Shown: one piece after another, positions 35,572 to 43,322 of the stretch | Layout of the letters: every line of letters begins with the position of its first letter | Position numbering within the stretch: the stretch's first letter is position 1 | NCBI RefSeq assembly: GCF_016654115.1 | Contig: NZ_JAEQAZ010000032.1 | Location: 1-61,798 of the forward strand | Reading direction: 5' to 3' | Length of the DNA: 61,798 nt | From: Streptomyces sp. MBT53 | Lineage (GTDB): Bacteria > Actinomycetota > Actinomycetes > Streptomycetales > Streptomycetaceae | Made by a program: the position numbers and the translations under genes | Notes under the pieces: model-generated | The model's database searches: none | What the model saw: the letters and a program-made list of their open reading frames with translations, nothing else | Told to the model about the DNA's origin: nothing

Positions 35572-36362
35572 AGGTCGTCCTGTTCTGCGGCGGTTACGGG
35601 ATGCGCATGCGCAACGGAACCTCCGACGACGTCCCCAAGCCCATGGCGATGGTCGGGCCGAGACCCCTGATCTGGCACGTCATGCGCTACTACGCGCACT
35701 TCGGGCACAAGGAGTTCATCCTCTGCCTCGGCTACGGCGCCCACCACATCAAGGACTTCTTCCTCAACTACGAGGAGACGGTGTCCAACGACTTCGTCCT
35801 GCGCGGCGGCCAGACCGAGTTGCTCTCCACCGACATCGCCGACTGGACGATCACCTTCGCGCAGACCGGCATCGAGTCGCCCATCGGTGAGCGACTGCGC
35901 CGGGTGCGTCACCACCTCGACGGCGACGAGATGTTCCTCGCCAACTACGCCGACGTGCTCACCGACGCCCCGCTGCCGGAGATGATCGACAAGTTCGCCC
36001 AGCGCGACGCGGGCGCGTCGATGATGGTCGTACCGCCCCAATCCTCCTTCCACTGCGTGGAGTTGGGCGAGGACGGTCTGGTGGGCGGTATCACCGCGGT
36101 GAGCGACATGCCGCTGTGGGAGAACGGCGGCTACTTCGTGCTCCGCCAGGAGGTCTTCGACCACATACCGGAGAACGGTGACCTGGTCGCCGACGGATGC
36201 GCCCAACTCGCCAAGCAGGGGCGGCTGGTGGCGCATCAGCACCGCGGCTTCTGGAAGCCGACGGACACCGTGAAGGAGCGTGCCGCGCTCGACGAGTCCT
36301 ACACCCGGGGCGACCGCCCGTGGGCCTTGTGGGAGCGGGACAGCGCGGGGGTGCGTGCGTGA
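35568..36362 (+). CDS. Sugar-1-phosphate nucleotidyltransferase (glucose-1-phosphate cytidylyltransferase-like)
   Basis: A 264-aa nucleotidyltransferase with the RfbF-type length. The nucleotide loop is VVLFCGGYGMRMRNG with KPMAMVGPRPLIWHVM, followed by EFILCLGYGAHHIKDFF and the late RGFWKPTDTVKERAAL. RfbF enzymes form CDP-glucose, the precursor of CDP-3,6-dideoxy and branched sugars; the GYG-x-R-M loop and GFWKPTDT end fit that subgroup, though UTP or dTTP use cannot be excluded. The start and stop overlap neighbours (ATGA, GTGA). It sits between the C-methyltransferase and PIG-L genes. Confidence 0.87.
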   Translation: MKVVLFCGGYGMRMRNGTSDDVPKPMAMVGPRPLIWHVMRYYAHFGHKEFILCLGYGAHHIKDFFLNYEETVSNDFVLRGGQTELLSTDIADWTITFAQTGIESPIGERLRRVRHHLDGDEMFLANYADVLTDAPLPEMIDKFAQRDAGASMMVVPPQSSFHCVELGEDGLVGGITAVSDMPLWENGGYFVLRQEVFDHIPENGDLVADGCAQLAKQGRLVAHQHRGFWKPTDTVKERAALDESYTRGDRPWALWERDSAGVRA

Positions 36363-37006
36363 TCAGGCTCGGAGCCGGTCCGCTCGACCGGATCGTGGCG
36401 GTGGGCGCCCACTGCGACGACATCGCCATCGGCGCCGGCGGCACCCTGCTGACCCTGTGCCAGGCGCGGCCCGGCATCCGCGTCGACGCACTGGTGCTCT
36501 CCGGCGGCGGCACCGATCGCGAGCAGGAGGAACAGGCCGCGCTCTCCGCCTTCTGCCCGGGCGCCGACCTGCGCCTGACCGTGCACAAACTGCCGGACGG
36601 CCGCCTGCCGGCGCACTGGGAGGAGGCCAAGGCCGCCGTCGAGGAACTCCGCGCGCAGACCGAGCCGCAACTGGTCCTCGCGCCGCGCACCGACGACGCC
36701 CACCAGGACCACCGCGGCCTGGCGCAGTTGATGACCACGGCGTTCCGTGACCACCTCGTGCTCGGCTACGAGATCGTCAAGTGGGACGGCGACCTCGGCC
36801 GCCCTGCGGCCTACCAGCCGCTGGAGACCGAGACCGCCGAACAGAAGGTACGGCTGCTGCAGGAGCACTACCCCTCGCAGCGGCACCGCCCGTGGTACGA
36901 CCGGGAGGCCTTCCTCGGCCTCGCCCGGATCCGCGGTATCGAATGCCACGCGCGCTACGCCGAGGCCTTCGCCGTCACCAAACTCACGCTCAACCTGGGG
37001 GGTTGA
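36359..37006 (+). CDS. PIG-L family deacetylase
   Basis: A 215-aa zinc-dependent N-deacetylase of the GlcNAc-PI/MshB superfamily. The metal motif is H18-C-D20-D21 in GAHCDDIAIGAGGTLL, where most members read HPDD, and the second His cluster is DDAHQDHRGLAQLM. The end EAFAVTKLTLNL is usual for the sugar-cluster subgroup. GTG 36359 overlaps the cytidylyltransferase stop (GTGA). The job is probably removal of acetyl (or another acyl group) from an amino sugar nucleotide or lipid-linked sugar made by this operon. Confidence 0.88.
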   Translation: MIRLGAGPLDRIVAVGAHCDDIAIGAGGTLLTLCQARPGIRVDALVLSGGGTDREQEEQAALSAFCPGADLRLTVHKLPDGRLPAHWEEAKAAVEELRAQTEPQLVLAPRTDDAHQDHRGLAQLMTTAFRDHLVLGYEIVKWDGDLGRPAAYQPLETETAEQKVRLLQEHYPSQRHRPWYDREAFLGLARIRGIECHARYAEAFAVTKLTLNLGG

Positions 37007-37011
37007 ACACC

Positions 37012-38037
37012 TTGCGCGTACTACTGACCGGACACCAGGGATATCTGGGCACCGTGATGGCACCCGTCCTCACCGCCGCAGGACACGAGGTCTTCGGCCT
37101 CGACTCCGGCCTGTTCGCCGACTCCGTCCTCGGCCCGCAGCCCGCCGACCCGCCCGGCGTGCGGGTGGACCTGCGTGACCTCACTGCCGAGCACGTGGCC
37201 GGATTCGACGCGGTGATCCACCTGGCCGCGCTCTCGAACGACCCGCTCGGCTCGCTGGCCCCGGAACTCACCTACGACATCAACCACCACGCGTCCGTAC
37301 GGCTGGCAAAGCTGGCCCGCGACGCGGGAGTCGGCCGCTTCCTGTACGCGTCGACCTGCTCCGTCTACGGTGCCTCGGGCGGCGACGACCTGGTGACCGA
37401 GGACGCCCCGTTGCGCCCCGTGACGCCGTACGCCGAGTCGAAGGTGCGCGTCGAGGACGACGTGCACGCGCTGGCCGACGACGACTTCACCCCGGTGTTC
37501 ATGCGCAACGCCACCGCCTTCGGCTACTCGCCCCGCCTGCGCGCCGACATCGTGCTCAACAACCTGGTCGGCCACGCGCTGCTCTCCGGCGAGGTGCTGG
37601 TCCTCTCCGACGGCACCCCCTGGCGCCCGCTCGTGCACGCCGCCGACATCGCTCGCGCCTTCACCGCCGCGCTGACCGCGCCGCGCGAGGCGGTCCACGA
37701 CCGGGCGTTCAACATCGGCAGCGAGGTCAACAACGTCACCGTCGCCGAGATCGCCGAGCAGGTCGCCGAGGCGGTGTCCGGCGCGAAGGTGGTCATCACC
37801 GGCGAGAACGGCGCCGACCCGCGCTCGTACCGGGTGGACTTCTCCCGCTTCCGCACCGCGATCCCCGACTTCGACTGCGAGTGGACGGTCAAGCAGGGCG
37901 CCCTCGAACTCGCCGACGCCTACCGGAAGTTCGACCTGACCCGGGAGGACTTCGAGCAGCGCTTCACCCGCCTCGCCGTGCTCAAGGCTGCCTCCGAGGC
38001 CGGCACCGTCGACGACACCCTGCGGTGGCGCCGATGA
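37012..38037 (+). CDS. NAD-dependent epimerase/dehydratase (extended SDR)
   Basis: A 341-aa extended short-chain dehydrogenase. NAD loop: RVLLTGHQGYLGTVMAPVL. Active site: S-C-SVYGASGG followed by TPYAESKVRVED, giving the Tyr-x3-Lys pair. Late RPLVHAADIARAFTAAL and FNIGSEVNNVTVAEIAEQV are characteristic. It could be the 4,6-dehydratase, C4-reductase or epimerase step for the nucleotide sugar from the neighbouring cytidylyltransferase. TTG 37012 is chosen over TTG 37003 because a GGGGGG ribosome site lies 9 nt upstream. The stop overlaps the DUF4910 gene (ATGA). Confidence 0.87.
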   Translation: MRVLLTGHQGYLGTVMAPVLTAAGHEVFGLDSGLFADSVLGPQPADPPGVRVDLRDLTAEHVAGFDAVIHLAALSNDPLGSLAPELTYDINHHASVRLAKLARDAGVGRFLYASTCSVYGASGGDDLVTEDAPLRPVTPYAESKVRVEDDVHALADDDFTPVFMRNATAFGYSPRLRADIVLNNLVGHALLSGEVLVLSDGTPWRPLVHAADIARAFTAALTAPREAVHDRAFNIGSEVNNVTVAEIAEQVAEAVSGAKVVITGENGADPRSYRVDFSRFRTAIPDFDCEWTVKQGALELADAYRKFDLTREDFEQRFTRLAVLKAASEAGTVDDTLRWRR

Positions 38038-39308
38038 CCCAAGTCGGCGAGGAGATGCACGCACTGGTGGAGCGGCTGTACCCGCTCTGCCGGAGCATCA
38101 CCGGCGACGGGGTGCGCGCCACCCTGGACATCGTCGGCGAGTACGTCCCGTTGCAGGTGCACGAGGTGCCGACCGGGACGCAGGTGCTCGACTGGACCGT
38201 TCCACAGGAGTGGAACATCCGGGACGCGTACATCGCCGACGGCACGGGCCGGCGGGTCGTCGACTTCGCCGCGAACAGCCTGCACGTACTCGGCTACAGC
38301 GTCCCGGTGTCGAAGACCATGCCGCTCACCGAGCTGCGCGAACACCTGCACACGCTGCCGGACCACCCGAACTGGGTGCCGTACCGCACGAGTTACTACA
38401 AGCCGGAGTGGGGATTCTGCCTGTCCCAGGAGACCCTGGACGCGCTGCCCGACGGCGACTACGAGGTGCACGTCGACTCCACCCTCGCCGACGGCCACCT
38501 CACCTACGCCGAGCACGTCGTCCCCGGACAGGTGGCCGACGAGGTCATCGTCTCCTGCCACACCTGCCACCCGTCGCTGGCCAACGACAACCTCGCCGGC
38601 ATCGCGGTGGCGACCTTCCTGGCCCGCGCGCTGGCCGAGCAAACGCCGTACTACACCTACCGGTTCATCTACGCGCCCGGCACCATCGGGGCGATCACCT
38701 GGCTGGCCCGCAACGCGGACCGGATCGACCGGGTCAAGCACGGCCTCGTGCTGGCCTGCGCGGGCGACTCGGGTCAACTGACGTACAAACAAAGCCGACG
38801 CGGCGACGCGGAGATCGACCGCGTGCTGCAACACGTACTCGCCGCGTCCGAACGCCCGCACCACATCAACGAGTTCACGCCGTACGGCTACGACGAGCGG
38901 CAGTACTGCTCACCCGGGTTCAACCTCGGCGTGGGCTCGCTCAGCCGGACCCCGTACGCGGGCTACCCCGAGTACCACACCTCGGCGGACAACCCGGACT
39001 TCGTCTCCCCGGAGGCGATGACCGACACCCTCGCGGTCTGCCGCGAGGCGTTCGCCGTTCTCGACCGCAACCGGCGGTACCTCAACCTCAGCCCTTACGG
39101 CGAACCGCAGTTGGGCCGGCGCGGGTTGTACGACGCGCTCGGCGGGCGCAGCGACACCAAGCAGGCGCAGATGGCCATGCTCTGGGTGCTAAACCTCTCC
39201 GACGGCGAGCACAGTCTGCTGGACGTCGCCCAGCGGTCCGGGCTGCCCTTCGACACCGTCGCCGGCGCGGCCGACGCCCTGCACGAGGCCGGACTGATCA
39301 AGACATGA
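38034..39308 (+). CDS. DUF4910/DUF2172 aminopeptidase-like protein with C-terminal winged helix
   Basis: A 424-aa protein of the DUF4910 family, whose fold is that of M28 zinc aminopeptidases with an inserted DUF2172 domain. Metal-site candidates are H179 and D185 in CHTCHPSLANDN and H315 in YPEYHTSADN; the start MHALVERLYPLCRSITGDGV is a strong family hallmark. The last 80 residues resemble a small winged-helix module (LLDVAQRSGLPFDTVAGAAD). It is cytoplasmic. These genes recur in polysaccharide clusters, but I know of no established reaction; trimming or installing an amino-acid substituent on a sugar is a guess. ATG 38034 and the stop overlap neighbours by 4 bp. Confidence 0.85.
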   Translation: MTQVGEEMHALVERLYPLCRSITGDGVRATLDIVGEYVPLQVHEVPTGTQVLDWTVPQEWNIRDAYIADGTGRRVVDFAANSLHVLGYSVPVSKTMPLTELREHLHTLPDHPNWVPYRTSYYKPEWGFCLSQETLDALPDGDYEVHVDSTLADGHLTYAEHVVPGQVADEVIVSCHTCHPSLANDNLAGIAVATFLARALAEQTPYYTYRFIYAPGTIGAITWLARNADRIDRVKHGLVLACAGDSGQLTYKQSRRGDAEIDRVLQHVLAASERPHHINEFTPYGYDERQYCSPGFNLGVGSLSRTPYAGYPEYHTSADNPDFVSPEAMTDTLAVCREAFAVLDRNRRYLNLSPYGEPQLGRRGLYDALGGRSDTKQAQMAMLWVLNLSDGEHSLLDVAQRSGLPFDTVAGAADALHEAGLIKT

Positions 39309-40600
39309 CATCGACGACCACCGACGGGGAGAAGGCGGCACCGGTGCGGTCCGCCAAGCGGGCCCTCGTCGGCCGGCTCTCCTGGGGGCTGGCCGACCAG
39401 GCGGCCTCCAGCATCAGCAACTTCGCGGTGGGCATCTACGTGGCCCGCTCGCTGGGGGTCACCGCCTTCGGCGTGTTCAGCCTCGCCTGGGTGACCTACG
39501 GCGTGGTGCTCAACGTCTCCCGCGGCCTGGCCACCGACCCGCTCGTGGTCCGCTTCAGCGGAGTGCCGGAGCCGTCCTGGCGCGGGGCGGTGGCCCGCTC
39601 GACGGGTACCGCGCTCTGCGTCGGTTCGGCCCTCGGCGTGCTGTGCCTGGCGGCCGGGCTCGGCCTCGGCGGCCGGGTGGGGCCCGCCTTCGCCGCCCTC
39701 GGTCTGATGATGCCGGGGCTGCTGCTCCAGGACGCCTGGCGGTTCTCGTTCTTCGCCGCGGGCGACGGGCGCAAGGCGTTCGTCAACGACATCGTGTGGG
39801 GCGTCGCGCTGATCCCCGCCATGGTGGTGGCGGCCCATGTCGACACGGTGGCCGCCTTCGTGCTCGCCTGGGGCGCGTCCGCCACGGTCGCGGCCGGATA
39901 CGGCTGCATCCAGTCCGGCATCCGGCCCCGGATGGCACAGGCACGCGGCTGGCTGCGCGAACAGCGTGACCTCGGCTACCGGTACCTGGTCGAGAACGTC
40001 AGCCTCAGCGGCGCGAGCCAACTCCGGGCGTACGGCCTCGGCGTGATCGTCGGAGTGAGCGCGGTGGGCGCGGTGCGCGGTGCCGAACTCCTCCTCGGCC
40101 CCTTCCTCGCCGTACTGATGGGGCTCTCGCTGGTCACCGTCCCGGAGGCGGCCCGCGTGCTGCGGCAGGCCCCGCAACGGCTGGGCCGGTTCTGCCTCTA
40201 CCTCGGCGGGGGACAGGCCACCGGAGCCCTGCTCTGGGGCTCGGCCCTGCTGCTGATGCCGGACCGGCTCGGCGAGTTGGCGCTCGGCGACGTCTGGCGC
40301 TCCTCCTCGCACCTCATCGTGCAGATCACCCTCAGCGTCGCCGGGGCGGGCCTCGGCACCGGCGCCGCCGCCGGACTGCGCGCGCTCGGCGCCGCCAGGC
40401 GCAGCCTGCGCTGCCAGCTCTTCGCCTCCGCCTGCTATGTCGGCGGCGGGCTCGGCGGCGCGGCCATCGGCGGCACCTCCGGTTCGGCCTGGGGCGTCGC
40501 CGCCGCGACCATCAGCGGTTCGGCCGTGTGGTGGCTGCAACTGCGCTCCGCCCTGCGCGAGCGCCACCGCGAACCCATCCCCGAAGTGAGGACCTCATGA
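39305..40600 (+). CDS. Wzx-like polysaccharide flippase
   Basis: A 431-aa membrane protein with about 12 hydrophobic segments, beginning LSWGLADQAASSISNFAVGI followed by YVARSLGVTAFGVFSLAW, the typical start of the polysaccharide-export (MATE/MOP) family. It should flip the lipid-linked repeat unit to the outer face for the Wzy-like polymerase. The C terminus is short and basic (RSALRERHREPIPEVRTS). ATG 39305 overlaps the DUF4910 stop and its stop overlaps the next gene. Confidence 0.87.
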   Translation: MTSTTTDGEKAAPVRSAKRALVGRLSWGLADQAASSISNFAVGIYVARSLGVTAFGVFSLAWVTYGVVLNVSRGLATDPLVVRFSGVPEPSWRGAVARSTGTALCVGSALGVLCLAAGLGLGGRVGPAFAALGLMMPGLLLQDAWRFSFFAAGDGRKAFVNDIVWGVALIPAMVVAAHVDTVAAFVLAWGASATVAAGYGCIQSGIRPRMAQARGWLREQRDLGYRYLVENVSLSGASQLRAYGLGVIVGVSAVGAVRGAELLLGPFLAVLMGLSLVTVPEAARVLRQAPQRLGRFCLYLGGGQATGALLWGSALLLMPDRLGELALGDVWRSSSHLIVQITLSVAGAGLGTGAAAGLRALGAARRSLRCQLFASACYVGGGLGGAAIGGTSGSAWGVAAATISGSAVWWLQLRSALRERHREPIPEVRTS

Positions 40601-41544
40601 CCGACCGACCGCGGCTGAGCATCGGCCTGCCCGTGTACAACGGCGAGGAGTACCTGGCCGAGTCGTTCGACGCCCTCCTCGGCCAGACCTACGAGGACTT
40701 CGAACTGGTCGTCTCCGACAACGCCTCGACCGACGGAACCGAGGCCATCTGCCGCAAGTACGCCGCGCAGGACTCCCGCATCCGCTACCTCCGGCTGCCC
40801 CGCAACATCGGCGCCACCCCGAACCACAACTACGTGTTCGCCGAGGCCCGCGGCGAGTTGTTCAAGTGGGCCTCGCACGACGACCTCTACGGCCGCGACC
40901 TGCTGACCCGCTGCATAGAGGCCCTGGACGAGCGGCCGGACGTCATCCTCGCCCACACCGACCAGGCGGTCATCGACGGCGACGGCCAGGTGACGGTCCC
41001 GTACGAGTACACGCTCGCCACCGGCTCCCCGAGCGCGCCGGAACGCTTCCGCAGCCTGCTGTTCGAGCCGGGCGGCGACGACTTCTACGGAGTCATACGC
41101 GCCGACGTGCTGCGCCGGGTGAAACCGATGGACAGCTACCACCACGCGGACCGCACGTTCGTCGCCGAGATCACCCTGCACGGCCGCTTCCACCAGGTCC
41201 CGGAACTCCTCTACTTCCGCCGCGACCACCCCACCCGCGCCGAACGCGCCAATCCCTCCAAGCGCGCCCGCTGCGTCAACCTGGACCCGCGCCGGGCGGG
41301 CGCGCTGCACCCGACGCCCCGGCTGCTCGCCGAGTACATCTGGGGTTTCGCGTCCGCGATCCGGCGGGCACCGCTGTCCCCGGCCGACCGGCGCGCCTGC
41401 TACCGCCACCTGGCCTCCTGGATGACCAGTCGGGTCCGCCCGGGCGCCGGCGAGCGGGTCGAGGACCGTGCCCCGGTCGACCCGTCCCAGCTCACGGTCT
41501 CCGTGGACGCCCTCGTCGCCGGCCGCGAGGGGAGGCACGCATGA
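40597..41544 (+). CDS. Glycosyltransferase family 2
   Basis: A 315-aa GT-A enzyme: SIGLPVYNGEEYLAESFDAL, ELVVSDNASTDGTEAIC and the metal-binding position in KWASHDDLYGRDLL. It is soluble, with no membrane anchor, and has a basic C-terminal third (RRDHPTRAERANPSKRARC). ATG 40597 overlaps the flippase stop and its stop overlaps the pyruvyltransferase gene. With the two GT4 enzymes and the initiating transferase this gives capacity for a tetrasaccharide or larger repeat. Confidence 0.9.
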   Translation: MTDRPRLSIGLPVYNGEEYLAESFDALLGQTYEDFELVVSDNASTDGTEAICRKYAAQDSRIRYLRLPRNIGATPNHNYVFAEARGELFKWASHDDLYGRDLLTRCIEALDERPDVILAHTDQAVIDGDGQVTVPYEYTLATGSPSAPERFRSLLFEPGGDDFYGVIRADVLRRVKPMDSYHHADRTFVAEITLHGRFHQVPELLYFRRDHPTRAERANPSKRARCVNLDPRRAGALHPTPRLLAEYIWGFASAIRRAPLSPADRRACYRHLASWMTSRVRPGAGERVEDRAPVDPSQLTVSVDALVAGREGRHA

Positions 41545-42767
41545 CCTCCGCGCCCGAACTGCCGGTGCGCGTCGGGGTGTTCGGCCTGCTCGGCTCCGGG
41601 AACCTCGGCAACGACGGCTCGCTCGAAGCCGTCCTCGGCTACCTCCGTACCGACCACCCGGACGCCGTCGTGGACGCCCTGTGCGGCGGCCCCGAGGCGG
41701 TGACGGCCCGGTTCGGGATCCCCGCCACCCGCATGCACTGGAACCGCGCCGAGTACCGCACCGCGTCCCGCCTGGGCTCGATCGCGTCCAAGGGCCTGGG
41801 CAAGTTCGTCGACATCTTCCGCACCGCCGCCTGGGTACGCCGCCATGACGTGGTGATCGTGCCGGGCATGGGCGTCCTGGAAGCCACCCTGCCGCTCCGG
41901 CCCTGGGGCTTCCCGTACTCGCTGTTCCTGCTCTGCGCGAGCGGGAAGCTGACACGCACCCGGGTCGCCCTGGTCAGCGTCGGCGCCGCCGAGATCCGCA
42001 ACCGGCCCACCCGCGCCCTGGTCCGCTGGTCGGGCCGCCTGGCCGCCTACCGCTCCTACCGGGACGCCCAGTCCCGGGACGCGATGCGGGCGATGGGCGT
42101 GGACACCGCGCGCGACGAGGTCTACCCGGACCTCGCGTTCTCCCTCCCGTCACCGCCCGCGAACGCGCCCTCGGACGTGCCCGGCACGGTCTGCGTCGGC
42201 GTCATGGACTTCCACGGCGGCAACGACGACCGCGCCCGCGCCGACGAGATCTACGGCCGCTATCTCGACGGCACGATCCGGTTCGTCCGCACCCTGGTCG
42301 AGGAGGGCAGGCCGATCCGGCTGCTCACCGGCGACCGGTGCGACGCGACGGTGGTCGCCGCGATCCTCGAAGCGGTGGACTCCCCGCTGGTCACCGCGGC
42401 CGAACCGACGTCCCTGGACGACCTGATGAAGGAGATGACGGCCGCCGACACCGTGGTGGCGGTCAGGTACCACAACCTGATCTGCGCGCTGAAGACCGGA
42501 ACGCCGGCGCTCGCGCTCAGCTACGCGGCGAAGAGCGACGCGCTCATGGAGCGGATGGGCCTCGGCGCGTACTGCCACCCGGCGCGCGAGGTCGACGCCG
42601 ACCGGTTGCTGGAGCAATTCCGGGTGCTGGAGAAGCGATCGCCCGAACTGCGGGCGACCCTCACCGAGCGGAACCAGGCCGCCGCCCGCCAACTGCAGGA
42701 CCAGTTCAGCTCGTTGACCGCGGCCGTGTTCCCCGCGACCGGCCACACCTCCCGGAAGGCTCCATGA
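41541..42767 (+). CDS. Polysaccharide pyruvyl transferase family protein
   Basis: A 408-aa GT-B-like enzyme of the PS_pyruv_trans family, which moves pyruvate from PEP to a sugar as a ketal. Visible features are VGVFGLLGSGNLGNDGSLEA, the VVIVPGMGVLEATLPLRPWG loop, and a C-terminal AADTVVAVRYHNLICALKTG that matches the conserved R-x-H of the family. Pyruvylation would add negative charge to the polymer. ATG 41541 overlaps the GT2 stop and the stop overlaps the epimerase gene. Confidence 0.87.
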   Translation: MTSAPELPVRVGVFGLLGSGNLGNDGSLEAVLGYLRTDHPDAVVDALCGGPEAVTARFGIPATRMHWNRAEYRTASRLGSIASKGLGKFVDIFRTAAWVRRHDVVIVPGMGVLEATLPLRPWGFPYSLFLLCASGKLTRTRVALVSVGAAEIRNRPTRALVRWSGRLAAYRSYRDAQSRDAMRAMGVDTARDEVYPDLAFSLPSPPANAPSDVPGTVCVGVMDFHGGNDDRARADEIYGRYLDGTIRFVRTLVEEGRPIRLLTGDRCDATVVAAILEAVDSPLVTAAEPTSLDDLMKEMTAADTVVAVRYHNLICALKTGTPALALSYAAKSDALMERMGLGAYCHPAREVDADRLLEQFRVLEKRSPELRATLTERNQAAARQLQDQFSSLTAAVFPATGHTSRKAP

Positions 42768-43315
42768 AAGCGACCGAAGTCCCGGAGATCGCGGGCGCGT
42801 TCCTCTTCGAACCGACCCCGTACACCGACGAACGCGGCTTCTTCTGCCGCACGTTCGACGCCGACGTGGTCCGCTCGGTGGGCCTCGACCCGGACGCCTT
42901 CGTCCAGGACAGCCTGTCGCGTTCGGTCCGGGGCGTGGTGCGCGGTTTGCACCTGCGATCCGGCGCGGGCGAGGCCAAGTTGGTGCGGTGCTCGTACGGG
43001 CGGATCTTCGACGTCGTCGTGGACCTGCGTCCGGATTCACCGACCTACCGCCATTGGACTTCTTTTGATCTCACAGGAGAATCACAACCAACTCTTTACA
43101 TTCCCGCGGGATGCGCGCACGGTTTTCAGGCACTGACCGATATCGCCGACACCTCGTACCGGATCGACCGCCCGCACGATCCGACCGAGGACGTGACCAT
43201 CGCCTACGACGACCCGGAGCTGGCCATTCCCTGGCCGCTGCCGGTTGCGCTGATGTCCCAACGGGACCGAGAGGCACCGAGCCTCGCCGAGGTCCTGAAG
43301 CACAGAGAAAGCTGA
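42764..43315 (+). CDS. dTDP-4-dehydrorhamnose 3,5-epimerase-like protein (RmlC family)
   Basis: A 183-aa cupin of normal RmlC length: DERGFFCRTFDADVV, VQDSLSRSVRGVVRGLHLR (catalytic His in RGLH) and YIPAGCAHGFQALTDIADTS. It epimerises a 4-keto deoxy sugar nucleotide; since no RmlA, B or D gene adjoins it, it may serve the branched sugar rather than rhamnose. Codons in 43058-43111 are strikingly AT-rich for this genome (TCT TTT GAT, ACA GGA GAA TCA CAA CCA ACT CTT) while encoding normal family residues. ATG 42764 overlaps the pyruvyltransferase stop; the next gene starts 7 bp after its stop. Confidence 0.9.
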   Translation: MKATEVPEIAGAFLFEPTPYTDERGFFCRTFDADVVRSVGLDPDAFVQDSLSRSVRGVVRGLHLRSGAGEAKLVRCSYGRIFDVVVDLRPDSPTYRHWTSFDLTGESQPTLYIPAGCAHGFQALTDIADTSYRIDRPHDPTEDVTIAYDDPELAIPWPLPVALMSQRDREAPSLAEVLKHRES

Positions 43316-43322
43316 GGTCCTC

